Shown: positions 1-6,086 of the stretch, in pieces
Position numbering within the stretch: the first letter of the stretch is position 1
Layout: each line of letters opens with the position of its first letter
From: Oscillibacter sp.
Lineage (GTDB): Bacteria; Bacillota; Clostridia; Oscillospirales; Oscillospiraceae
Direction of reading: 5' to 3'
DNA: 11,395 nt
Assembly: GCA_017447005.1 (NCBI GenBank)
Contig: JAFSOM010000375.1
Location: 1-11,395 of the forward strand
Program-made: the position numbers and the translations under genes
The notes under the pieces: model-generated
Database searches by the model: none
Told to the model about the DNA's origin: nothing
The model's input: only the letters and a program-made list of their open reading frames with translations

Positions 1-254
1 AGGTCGATTTTCGCTTCCAGCAGACAGCGGAGTAATTCCGCCTCAAAGTCCTGCGGCGGACGGCCTTTCCGCTCCACCGTCACCGCCCGGACGCCGTGCC
101 GCTCCGCACGCGTTAAGGCGTAAGCGCCCGCCGCGCTTGACACGACCAGCGTAATTTCCCCATGCGGGATGTCCCCGCGCTCCTGCGCGTTCAGCAACGC
201 CTCCAAGTTTGTCCCGCCGCCTGACACAAAGACCGCAATCCGCGCTTTTTGCAT
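1..254 (-). CDS. purN: Phosphoribosylglycinamide formyltransferase (GAR transformylase), N-terminal part only
   Basis: PurN transfers a formyl group from 10-formyl-tetrahydrofolate to glycinamide ribonucleotide (GAR), giving FGAR, in the cytoplasm. Only the first 84 codons are in the window; the family is normally about 200 residues, so the folate-binding and catalytic Asn-His-Asp part lies outside. The visible N-terminus MQKARIAVFVSGGGTNLEAL is the typical Rossmann-like start of the family (VLxSGxGTNLQAL), with the glycine-rich phosphate-binding loop at residues 11-14. The ATG is preceded by an AAAGGGGGAGG-type ribosome site a few bases away. It starts 27 nt after the stop of the GDPD-like gene, so it reads as the next gene of the purine operon. 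The call is secure for the visible part. Confidence 0.93.
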   Translation of the reverse strand, partial: MQKARIAVFVSGGGTNLEALLNAQERGDIPHGEITLVVSSAAGAYALTRAERHGVRAVTVERKGRPPQDFEAELLRCLLEAKID

Positions 255-281
255 ACTGCCTCCCCCTTTCCACGCTTCCCG

Positions 282-1178
282 CTATCCATAATTATGATTC
301 TCCGTCTCATTCGTATAAACCGCTGACACGCCCGCGTTGAAAAGTTTGCGCTGTTCCTCCCGGTCGTCCACAGTGTGCGCGTACAACGGACAGCCCGCGC
401 TCCGCATTTTGTCCAGAAACCATCGGTTTTGCGGCGAACCCTCCCGGTAACGCGCCGCCGGAAACGTAAGACCGACTAATTCGCATTCCCGCGCAATCCG
501 TTGCGGGTCGGCGGACAAATACTCGTCCTCGCTCCAGCGGTACAGCGTCAGAATGACGAACGGGAAACCTATGTCATAAACGGGCCTGTACTCCGCCTCA
601 TGGTAAATCTGAATAATAAAGCGTTCCGACAGTTCCGGACAGCGTTCCCGCACGGTTTCGCAAAACGCTACAATATCGTCCTTCACATCTGTGACGATAT
701 AAAAATCCGTCCGTTCGCGCATAACCTCCGCGACATAATCCAAGTCCATAGGCGTGAAAACGCCGAACATCTTTCGATTGAGAAAGTCCTCCCTGTCCAT
801 CGCGCCGGGAGCGTCAAGGCCCCGTACCCACGGATATTCGCCCGTAACGTTTCCGTCGTGTCCGCAAATATAATACCCGTCGCGGCTCCGGAGAAAATCC
901 AGCTCTATGACGCGATTCCCAGCCGCCAGCGCGTTTTCCAGCGCCTCCCGCGAATTGGTATAGGTATAGCGCACTCCGTCCCGCGTAATCGCGCCGCCCG
1001 CGTGGATGATATAGCGCTCTTCCGCCAATAACCGACGAATCCGGCTTACGTCATGAAACGGTTGCGTCAGCGTTATGATAAGCGTTTCCAACGCGAACGC
1101 GCTGACCATGAGAAGCGCTGACGCAAGGAGACAAATTCCCAACGCCTTTCTGGTACGCTCTCCCGCAATGCTGTTCAA
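282..1178 (-). CDS. Membrane-anchored glycerophosphodiester phosphodiesterase-like (GDPD/PI-PLC TIM-barrel) protein
   Basis: A 298-residue protein with one N-terminal membrane segment (about residues 12-37, after a basic stretch), so the barrel domain should face outside the cell. GDPD-type landmarks are present: His59 in IIHAGG, an N-S-x-E-A-L helix near 75-80, the acidic pair Glu92/Asp94 in IELDF, His107-Asp108 in GHD, the strand FYIVTDVKDD around 159-168, His268 in YAHTVDD, and a C-terminal VYTN. Classical GDPDs read His-Arg-Gly at the first motif; here it is His-Ala-Gly-Gly, so a phosphate-contacting Arg is absent and the substrate may differ from glycerophosphodiesters. The start is TTG, overlapping the purM stop as TTGA, with GAAGGCG upstream; this implies translational coupling. 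An in-frame ATG at residue 24 would cut the membrane segment and is less likely. It lies between purM and purN in the purine operon, where no purine role is known. Fold is fairly sure; substrate unknown. Confidence 0.78.
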   Translation of the reverse strand: MNSIAGERTRKALGICLLASALLMVSAFALETLIITLTQPFHDVSRIRRLLAEERYIIHAGGAITRDGVRYTYTNSREALENALAAGNRVIELDFLRSRDGYYICGHDGNVTGEYPWVRGLDAPGAMDREDFLNRKMFGVFTPMDLDYVAEVMRERTDFYIVTDVKDDIVAFCETVRERCPELSERFIIQIYHEAEYRPVYDIGFPFVILTLYRWSEDEYLSADPQRIARECELVGLTFPAARYREGSPQNRWFLDKMRSAGCPLYAHTVDDREEQRKLFNAGVSAVYTNETENHNYG

Positions 1179-2209
1179 GCGAGAATCACGCCTTCATCCC
1201 CAGCGACAATCTCGCCCAAAACGTAAGCCTGACAGCCCTCCTCACGCAACATTTCGACAGCGCGCCCCGCCGTATCCGCCGACGTGACCATCACCATCCC
1301 CACGCCCATATTGAACGTGTTGAACATATCGCGCTCCGGTATGCGTCCGCGGTCTTGCAGGAGTTGGAAAATGGGCGGCGTCCGAATGGCGGACTTGTCA
1401 ATTTTTGCGGTCATGCCCTTTGGCAGACAGCGCGGAATGTTCTCCTGAAAGCCGCCGCCCGTGATGTGGCTGATACCCTTCACGCGCAACGTCTCCAGAC
1501 AGCGTAAGACGGGCTTGACGTAAATCGTCGTGGGCGTCAGCAACGCCTCGCCGAGCGTACAGCCCAACTCCGAAACCGTCTGGAACAGGCTCACCGTCTC
1601 GACGTGGAACACTTTCCGGACTAAGGAAAAGCCGTTGGAGTGCAGGCCCGACGACGGCAACGCAATTACGGCGTCGCCGGGGGTAATGGCGCTGTTGTCA
1701 ACCAGCCGCGCCCGGTCGACGATACCCACGGTAAACCCGGCTAAGTCGTAATCGTCGGGCTTCATCACGCCGGGATGTTCCGCCGTCTCGCCGCCGAGTA
1801 ACGCGCACCCGGCCTGTACGCACCCTTCCGCCACGCCGGACACTATCGACGCCACTTTCTCCGGGTCATTCTTGCCAATGGCGATATAGTCCAGAAAGAA
1901 CAGGGGTTTCGCTCCACAGCAAAGCACGTCGTTCACGCACATAGCGACGCAGTCAATGCCTACGGTGTCATGCTTGCGCATTAACTGCGCGATTCGGATT
2001 TTCGTCCCCACGCCGTCCGTACCGGATACGAGCACGGGGTCTTGATACGCGCTCAAATCCGGCGCGAACAGTCCGCCGAAACCACCCAGTCCCGACAGTA
2101 CGCCGGGGATATTCGTCCGCTCCACGTGACCGCGCATGAGCTTCACGCCCGCGTAACCCGCCTCAATGTCGACGCCCGCCGCCTTATAGCTTTCCGAAAA
2201 ACTGCGCAT
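1175..2209 (-). CDS. purM: Phosphoribosylformylglycinamidine cyclo-ligase (AIR synthetase)
   Basis: PurM closes the imidazole ring: FGAM plus ATP gives aminoimidazole ribonucleotide (AIR). With the ATG at 2209 the protein is 344 residues, the normal family length. Motifs in order: SYKAAGVDIEAGYAGVKLM near the N-terminus, the nucleotide-binding SGTDGVGTK, GIDCVAMCVND, LLGGETAEHPG, LPSSGLHSNGFSLVRK, HITGGGFQENIPR and FNMGVGM. The frame is open further upstream to a TTG at 2260 that overlaps the purC stop, but the extra 17 residues are not family-like. The ATG has a strong GGAGGAGG ribosome site 7 nt away (2217-2224), which decides the start. It follows purC by 47 nt and its TGA overlaps the TTG of the downstream GDPD-like gene. 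No unusual residues were seen. Confidence 0.97.
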   Translation of the reverse strand: MRSFSESYKAAGVDIEAGYAGVKLMRGHVERTNIPGVLSGLGGFGGLFAPDLSAYQDPVLVSGTDGVGTKIRIAQLMRKHDTVGIDCVAMCVNDVLCCGAKPLFFLDYIAIGKNDPEKVASIVSGVAEGCVQAGCALLGGETAEHPGVMKPDDYDLAGFTVGIVDRARLVDNSAITPGDAVIALPSSGLHSNGFSLVRKVFHVETVSLFQTVSELGCTLGEALLTPTTIYVKPVLRCLETLRVKGISHITGGGFQENIPRCLPKGMTAKIDKSAIRTPPIFQLLQDRGRIPERDMFNTFNMGVGMVMVTSADTAGRAVEMLREEGCQAYVLGEIVAGDEGVILA

Positions 2210-2256
2210 AGCCGCGCCTCCTCCGACTTGTTTTCCGCGTTTCGTCTCCGTTCCTC

Positions 2257-2973
2257 TCAATCGTCGTGCGCCAACAGACGCTTCATCACTTCCGCGTAAG
2301 CGTCCTCAACGCCGCCCATATCGCGGCGGAAACGGTCCTTGTCAAGTTTTTCATGCGTTTTCTCGTCCCACAGGCGGCACGTGTCCGGGCTGATTTCATC
2401 CGCCAGAACGATGGTTCCGTCCGCAAGGCGTCCGAACTCCAGCTTGAAGTCGACGAGAATCACGCCGCATTCCTTCCAGAACGCTTTCAGCTCTTCGTTG
2501 ACCGCGAACGCGTATTTTTTAATGGTCTCGATTTCCTCCGCCGTGGCCAATTTCAGCGCCAAGGCGTGATAGGAATTTAACAGCGGGTCGTCAAGCTCGT
2601 CGTTCTTGTAGGAAAACTCAATCGTGGGACTGTCGAACACAATCCCTTCCTCGACGCCGTACCGCGACGCGAAATGCCCTGCCGAGATGTTGCGGATAAT
2701 CACCTCCAACGGCACAATCGACACGCGCTTGACGACGGTTTCGCGCTCGCTCAATTCCTCCACGAAATGCGTCGGAATCCCGGCCTTCTCCATGCGCTTC
2801 ATCAGACGGTTCGTCATCTGATTGTTCACGACGCCCTTGCCGACTATCGTACCGCGCTTTTTGCCGTTCTCCGCCGTGGCGTCGTCCTTGTACTCCACAA
2901 TGACAAGTTCCGGGTCGTCCGTGCGGAATACCTTCTTCGCCTTGCCTTCATAGATTTGTTCCAGCTTTTCCAT
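2257..2973 (-). CDS. purC: Phosphoribosylaminoimidazole-succinocarboxamide synthase (SAICAR synthetase)
   Basis: PurC joins aspartate to CAIR with ATP to form SAICAR, the step after PurE. The protein is 238 residues, the usual length for the short bacterial form. Family motifs are all present: IYEGKAKKVF at the N-terminus (nucleotide binding), a KDDATAENG loop, VPLEVIIRNISAG in the middle, ILVDFKLEFG, the signature VLADEISPDTCRLWD, and LDKDRFRRDMGG near the end. The ATG at 2973 has AAGGAGGA about 7 nt upstream. It begins 28 nt after the stop of the lectin-domain gene and ends 47 nt before purM, so it is a central member of the operon. Identification is secure. Confidence 0.97.
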   Translation of the reverse strand: MEKLEQIYEGKAKKVFRTDDPELVIVEYKDDATAENGKKRGTIVGKGVVNNQMTNRLMKRMEKAGIPTHFVEELSERETVVKRVSIVPLEVIIRNISAGHFASRYGVEEGIVFDSPTIEFSYKNDELDDPLLNSYHALALKLATAEEIETIKKYAFAVNEELKAFWKECGVILVDFKLEFGRLADGTIVLADEISPDTCRLWDEKTHEKLDKDRFRRDMGGVEDAYAEVMKRLLAHDD

Positions 2974-3001
2974 ACGTCGTTCCTCCTTGTTTGCGCGGGG
3001 A

Positions 3002-3700
3002 TTAGTAATCCCATTCGCAAATCAGCCAGCCGTCGGGATTCAACCTTTCTATGGCGTTCTCAGTAGACGGTACTTGAAACCATTCGCCCCGGTTAATGAC
3101 GGATTGGTTCGCACTCTTGAGCGTATTCGTGAGCGTTTCGTAATTGGAGAATAAGACGCCCACGTAACTGACGTTAAAACGCGGGTAGGACGCTCCCCAG
3201 TGCGCGTATTCCAGACTGTCGCCGCTGACCCACTGGTTCCAGTTGCCGTTGTTTTCTTGAATGCCAAACCAAAGACAGGTTACAGGAACGTTTTCCTTGA
3301 CATATTCCCCAATATGCGCCTGTTCTTCGGCGGAAAGAATCGTTGCCAAATGTCCGCCAAGGTTCTCGCAGAACGTCTCCGCTTTTTCCCACTCAGGGAA
3401 GCCATTGCACACCCAGTAACGGTGTTTTACGCCGTTCTGGTCAGTCCATGCGTCGCTGCCTTTCGGCGCGGGGATTGTCTGCGCAAGTTGCGCTTGAAGG
3501 TCGTCGCGCTGATTCTGCAAGGTCTCATTTTGATTCTGCAAGGTCTCATTCTGATTCCGTAATTCCTGCAAGCTGGAATCCGTGGGCGTGGAATATTTCA
3601 CTCCAATGAAGGCGATAATAATGCCCCCCACTACGCCAATCACAGCCGCGATAATCGTTGCGGCGGCATCGGACAACTCCTTCTTCTTATCTTCTGTCAT
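3002..3700 (-). CDS. Single-pass membrane protein with coiled coil and C-type lectin-like domain
   Basis: A 232-residue protein with three parts. Residues 1-12 are charged and cytoplasmic; residues 14-34 (IIAAVIGVVGGIIIAFIGV) form one membrane helix; residues 43-75 form a short coiled coil built from heptads of NQNETLQ; residues 92-232 resemble a C-type lectin-like fold. The lectin landmarks are W104 to C111 then GGHLATI, LWFGIQE at 143-149, WNQWVSGD at 154-161, and a C-terminal WLICEW with C228. Calcium/sugar-binding triplets (EPN/QPD, WND) are not evident, so sugar binding cannot be assumed. Extracellular placement is inferred. The ATG is 9 nt after the purF stop, and its Shine-Dalgarno overlaps that stop codon. 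Two 60-nt stretches counted by hand were 45-47 % GC against 65 % for a purM stretch, suggesting a later insertion into the operon. Function unknown. Confidence 0.75.
   Translation of the reverse strand: MTEDKKKELSDAAATIIAAVIGVVGGIIIAFIGVKYSTPTDSSLQELRNQNETLQNQNETLQNQRDDLQAQLAQTIPAPKGSDAWTDQNGVKHRYWVCNGFPEWEKAETFCENLGGHLATILSAEEQAHIGEYVKENVPVTCLWFGIQENNGNWNQWVSGDSLEYAHWGASYPRFNVSYVGVLFSNYETLTNTLKSANQSVINRGEWFQVPSTENAIERLNPDGWLICEWDY
3510..3551 (-). repeat. 21-bp tandem repeat (two full units) encoding coiled-coil heptads
   Basis: Two consecutive 21-bp units (3510-3530 and 3531-3551) differ by one base and are followed by a decayed third start (TGATTC at 3552). On the minus strand each unit encodes the seven residues NQNETLQ, a coiled-coil heptad in the stalk of the lectin-domain protein. 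Adding or losing a unit would keep the frame and change stalk length by one heptad. Confidence 0.85.
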
Positions 3701-3706
3701 AATGTT

Positions 3707-3712
3707 CTCCTA
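3707..3712 (-). promoter_or_regulatory. Ribosome binding site overlapping the purF stop codon
   Basis: On the minus strand the sequence reads TAGGAG: the TAG is the purF stop and AGGAG is the ribosome site of the lectin-domain gene, 6 nt before its ATG. Ribosomes ending on purF therefore cover the start region of the next gene. This supports coupled expression and means the lectin-domain gene is a built-in operon member, not a loose passenger. Confidence 0.8.
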
Positions 3713-5131
3713 TTCTCTGCCCGTCCAGCAGTACGTGCAGATTTGCTCCCGGTCAATTCCTATCGCCTTCAAAAGGCTGTCAAGCGACTGATACCCCAGC
3801 GAATCAAAGCCCATCTGTTCGCAGATTGACCGTAGCAGACACTTTCCGCGCTCCGTGGTCGCGTCGGCGTACTCCGGCACATACTCTTCCAAGTTGTCGC
3901 CCTCCAAGAGGTGCATAGTACGCCGCGCCAAAAGTTCCATATCCGAGTTGCTCCGCGAAAAGTTCAGGTACTTGCAACCGTACATCACGGGCGGACAGGC
4001 CGAGCGGATATGCACTTCCTTCGCGCCGCTCCGGTACAAAAACTCCACCGTTTCCCGTAACTGCGTACCCCGGACAATGGAATCATCCACGAACAGCAGT
4101 TTCTTTCCCTCAATCAGTTCCGGGACGGGGATTTGCTTCATCTTCGCCACCTGATTGCGCACGTCCTGATTCTCCGGCATAAACGAGCGGGGCCAAGTGG
4201 GCGTGTACTTCACAAACGGACGCGCAAAGCGTTTGCCGGAACGGTTCGCGTAGCCGATAGCGTGGGGGAGACCGGAATCGGGCACGCCCGCCACAAAGTC
4301 AACGTCGGGAATTTCCTTGCGCCGTTCCTCTTCATCGGCCATAATTTCCCCGTTGCGGTAGCGCATAACTTCCACGTTGACGCCCTCGTAATTCGAGTTC
4401 GGATAGCCGTAGTAAGTCCACAGAAACGCGCAAATGCGCATGGTATCGCCGGGGGCCTGTAACCGCTCCACGCCGTCGGGGGTAATGCGCGCAATTTCCC
4501 CCGGGCCTAACTCCTGAATCGTCTGATAGCCCAGTTTCTGATACGCGAACGACTCGAACGACACGCAACAGCCTTCCTCGTTTTGTCCGACCAGTACTGG
4601 CAAGCGTCCGAGCCTGTCACGCGCCGCGATGAGGCCGTCGGGCGTCAGCAACAGGATACTCGACGAGCCGTCAATCTCCTCCTGCGCCCGCCGTATGCCT
4701 TCCGTCAGGGTGTCGGCCTCGTTGATAAGAGCCGCCGTCAGTTCCGACGCGTTCACGGCGCCCGAACTCATCGCCATAAACTGCCGTCCGCCGGATGAAA
4801 AATACCGTTCCGCAAGCGCTTCGGCGTTGTTAATCCGCCCGACCGTACAAATAGCGTACATCCCCAGATGGGAACGCACTAATAACGGTTGCGGGTCGGT
4901 GTCGCTGATACATCCGATACCGCTGGTACCGTGGAATTTGGACAAATCCGCCTCGAATTTCGTGCGGAACGGCGTATTCTCAATGCTGTGAATCTGCCGT
5001 TGAAAGCCCGTTTCCGCGCCGTAGACCGCCATTCCGCCGCGCCGGGTGCCTAAATGCGAATGATAATCCACGCCGAAAAATACATCCAAGACGCAATCCC
5101 GACGGGATACCGCTCCAAAAAATCCGCCCAT
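3710..5131 (-). CDS. purF: Amidophosphoribosyltransferase homologue (PurF-like) with degenerate glutaminase site
   Basis: PurF normally uses glutamine and PRPP to make phosphoribosylamine, the first committed purine step. The 473-residue protein has the two-domain layout. The C-terminal phosphoribosyltransferase half looks intact: VPDSG (283-287), a flexible-loop region near 308-330, and the PRPP loop FVDDSIVRGTQ (347-357). Cys234, Cys386 (or 379), Cys465 and Cys468 sit where the 4Fe-4S ligands of Bacillus-type PurF are. The N-terminal half begins MGGFFG instead of the usual Met-Cys-Gly (Cys1 nucleophile). The oxyanion-hole Asn-Gly is Val97-Gly98, and the glutamine-binding Arg and Asp align with non-matching residues. 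An in-frame TGA at 5147-5149 rules out an upstream start with a Cys; the ATG has CAGGAGA nearby. It may use free ammonia or a separate glutaminase, or act only when another PurF is present. Confidence 0.85.
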   Translation of the reverse strand: MGGFFGAVSRRDCVLDVFFGVDYHSHLGTRRGGMAVYGAETGFQRQIHSIENTPFRTKFEADLSKFHGTSGIGCISDTDPQPLLVRSHLGMYAICTVGRINNAEALAERYFSSGGRQFMAMSSGAVNASELTAALINEADTLTEGIRRAQEEIDGSSSILLLTPDGLIAARDRLGRLPVLVGQNEEGCCVSFESFAYQKLGYQTIQELGPGEIARITPDGVERLQAPGDTMRICAFLWTYYGYPNSNYEGVNVEVMRYRNGEIMADEEERRKEIPDVDFVAGVPDSGLPHAIGYANRSGKRFARPFVKYTPTWPRSFMPENQDVRNQVAKMKQIPVPELIEGKKLLFVDDSIVRGTQLRETVEFLYRSGAKEVHIRSACPPVMYGCKYLNFSRSNSDMELLARRTMHLLEGDNLEEYVPEYADATTERGKCLLRSICEQMGFDSLGYQSLDSLLKAIGIDREQICTYCWTGRE

Positions 5132-5297
5132 GAAAAATCTCCTGTTTCAAAAAAACGCGTCCCTGTTCCGTCAAGTCCGCTCCGATTGCCTCTCCGCGCC
5201 GTTCCGGGCGTCAAAACGCGTTACGCCTTCGCGCCGCGAAAGCGGTTCCAAAGCATTAGGGCCGAAAAAGCGCATTGCAAAGCCCTTTCGCGCCGAT
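5132..5297 (-). other. 166-bp purE-purF spacer with a hairpin
   Basis: This is the longest gap inside the purine operon. It contains a GC-rich hairpin at 5225-5243: an 8-bp stem with one G-U pair, GCTTTCGC against GCGAAGGC, around a GGC loop on the minus strand. No U-run follows, so it is not a standard intrinsic terminator. It may be an mRNA stability or processing element between purE and purF. I found no convincing promoter here and no supported small ORF. Confidence 0.4.
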
Positions 5298-5789
5298 TCA
5301 GCGTAAAGACGCCTGTAAATCGGCCTCTTTCCGCGCTACCTGCCGCCGCATATTTGCGCGGTCTTCGTTCAGTCTCGCGGCTAGGGATTCGTCCGCGACG
5401 GAAAGAATCTCCGCCGCCAGAATCGCGGCGTTTTTCGCGCCGTTCAGCGCCACCGTCGCTACCGGAACGCCGCTGGGCATTTGTACCGTGGACAAGAGCG
5501 CGTCGATACCGTCGAGCGCGCCGCCCTTCATCGGAATGCCGATAACGGGCAACGTCGTATTCGCCGCGAACGCCCCCGCCAAGTGCGCCGCCATGCCCGC
5601 CGCGCAAATCAGGACGCCGAAACCGTTCTTTCGCGCTTCCTTGGCGAATTTCGCGGCTTCCTCCGGGGTACGGTGCGCGCTGAAAATATGCGCCTCATAA
5701 GGAATGTCGAACGCGTCGAGCCATACGCAAGCTGACTGCACGACGGGCCAGTCGGAATCGCTGCCCATAATCACCGCTACTTTTTTCAT
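5298..5789 (-). CDS. purE: N5-carboxyaminoimidazole ribonucleotide mutase / AIR carboxylase subunit
   Basis: PurE makes CAIR for PurC. In class I it rearranges N5-CAIR supplied by PurK; in class II it carboxylates AIR with CO2. The 163-residue length and motifs fit the family: VAVIMGSDSDWPVV at 4-17 (phosphate loop), FSAHRTP with the catalytic His39 at 36-42, GMAAHLAG at 65-72, PVIGIPM at 81-87, and VQMPSGVPVATV at 102-113. The ATG at 5789 has AAGGAGGG about 8 nt upstream. It is the first gene of the operon, about 75 nt after the predicted transcription start. No purK is present in the visible part of the cluster, so whether this is class I with a distant purK or acts alone cannot be decided here. 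Confidence 0.96.
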   Translation of the reverse strand: MKKVAVIMGSDSDWPVVQSACVWLDAFDIPYEAHIFSAHRTPEEAAKFAKEARKNGFGVLICAAGMAAHLAGAFAANTTLPVIGIPMKGGALDGIDALLSTVQMPSGVPVATVALNGAKNAAILAAEILSVADESLAARLNEDRANMRRQVARKEADLQASLR

Positions 5790-5830
5790 GACGGTTTCCC
5801 TCCTTGTTTATGGCGTCCGGGCCGGGAATG

Positions 5831-5850
5831 CGCGGCGGAATCCGACCGCG
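5831..5850 (-). promoter_or_regulatory. Hairpin in the purE 5' leader
   Basis: On the minus strand CGCGG, a bulged T, CGG, loop ATT, CCG, CCGCG forms an 8-bp stem with a single bulge, inside the short predicted purE leader and about 40 nt before the ATG. No U-run follows, so it is not a terminator. It is flanked by two copies of the 8-mer GACGCCAT (plus-strand 5862-5869 and 5810-5817). It could be a protein-binding or stability element; role not established. Confidence 0.45.
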
Positions 5851-5870
5851 TCCCGTCCCTGATGGCGTCA

Positions 5871-5899
5871 AGAATACTACAAAGCGTCCGTTATGTCAA
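5871..5899 (-). promoter_or_regulatory. Predicted sigma-A promoter of the purine operon
   Basis: Minus-strand -35 TTGACA (5894-5899) is perfect, followed by a 17-bp spacer and -10 TATTCT (5871-5876), 4 of 6 consensus. Transcription would start near 5864, leaving a leader of about 75 nt before purE. The strength of this match implies that repression or attenuation elsewhere must set the level. Confidence 0.8.
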
Positions 5900-5966
5900 A
5901 TCTTTTATCCTGTTTTTCAAAAATGTTTTCTTTCCGTAACAATAACGTATCTTTATCATACTGTCA

Positions 5967-5997
5967 TTCCGCACGGAAGATAGGGAAATATCTCCGT
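5967..5997. promoter_or_regulatory. Candidate operator: overlapping inverted repeats between purE and the permease gene
   Basis: Two dyads overlap. TTCCG-CA-CGGAA (5967-5978) is a 5-bp perfect dyad with a 2-bp centre. ACGGAAGATA (5973-5982) pairs with TATCTCCGT (5989-5997) apart from one extra A. A related CCGTCCGCACGG lies at about 6021-6033. The dyads lie between the two divergent promoters, upstream of both -35 boxes. They do not contain the CGAAC core of the Bacillus PurR box. Binding protein unknown. Confidence 0.35.
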
Positions 5998-6057
5998 CGC
6001 ATTTGGACTTTTTCACGATTTCCGTCCGCACGGCGCGACAAAATTCCCTCCCGGGTA

Positions 6058-6086
6058 TTGTAATTTTCGGGAAACTGTGTTACAGT
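6058..6086 (+). promoter_or_regulatory. Predicted promoter of the purine permease gene
   Basis: -35 TTGTAA (6058-6063), 17-bp spacer, -10 TACAGT (6081-6086), with an extended -10 TG at 6078-6079 that should offset the imperfect hexamers. The leader to the ATG is about 65 nt and ends with the ribosome site AAAGGAGTG. Confidence 0.65.

Noticed and set aside
2210..2260. TTG start for purM overlapping the purC stop
   Set aside because: It would add 17 residues without family similarity, while the ATG at 2209 has an ideal GGAGGAGG site and begins the conserved N-terminus.
3002..3700. Functional sugar-binding C-type lectin
   Set aside because: The Ca-site triplets are not recognisable, so only the fold-level call is made.
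3710..5131. Treating the PurF homologue as a pseudogene
   Set aside because: The frame is full length, and the phosphoribosyltransferase and Fe-S motifs are intact; losses are confined to glutaminase residues, which suggests selection and not decay.
5054..5545. Plus-strand open frame across purF start and purE end
   Set aside because: Arg/Pro/Ser-rich shadow translation over two well-supported minus-strand genes.
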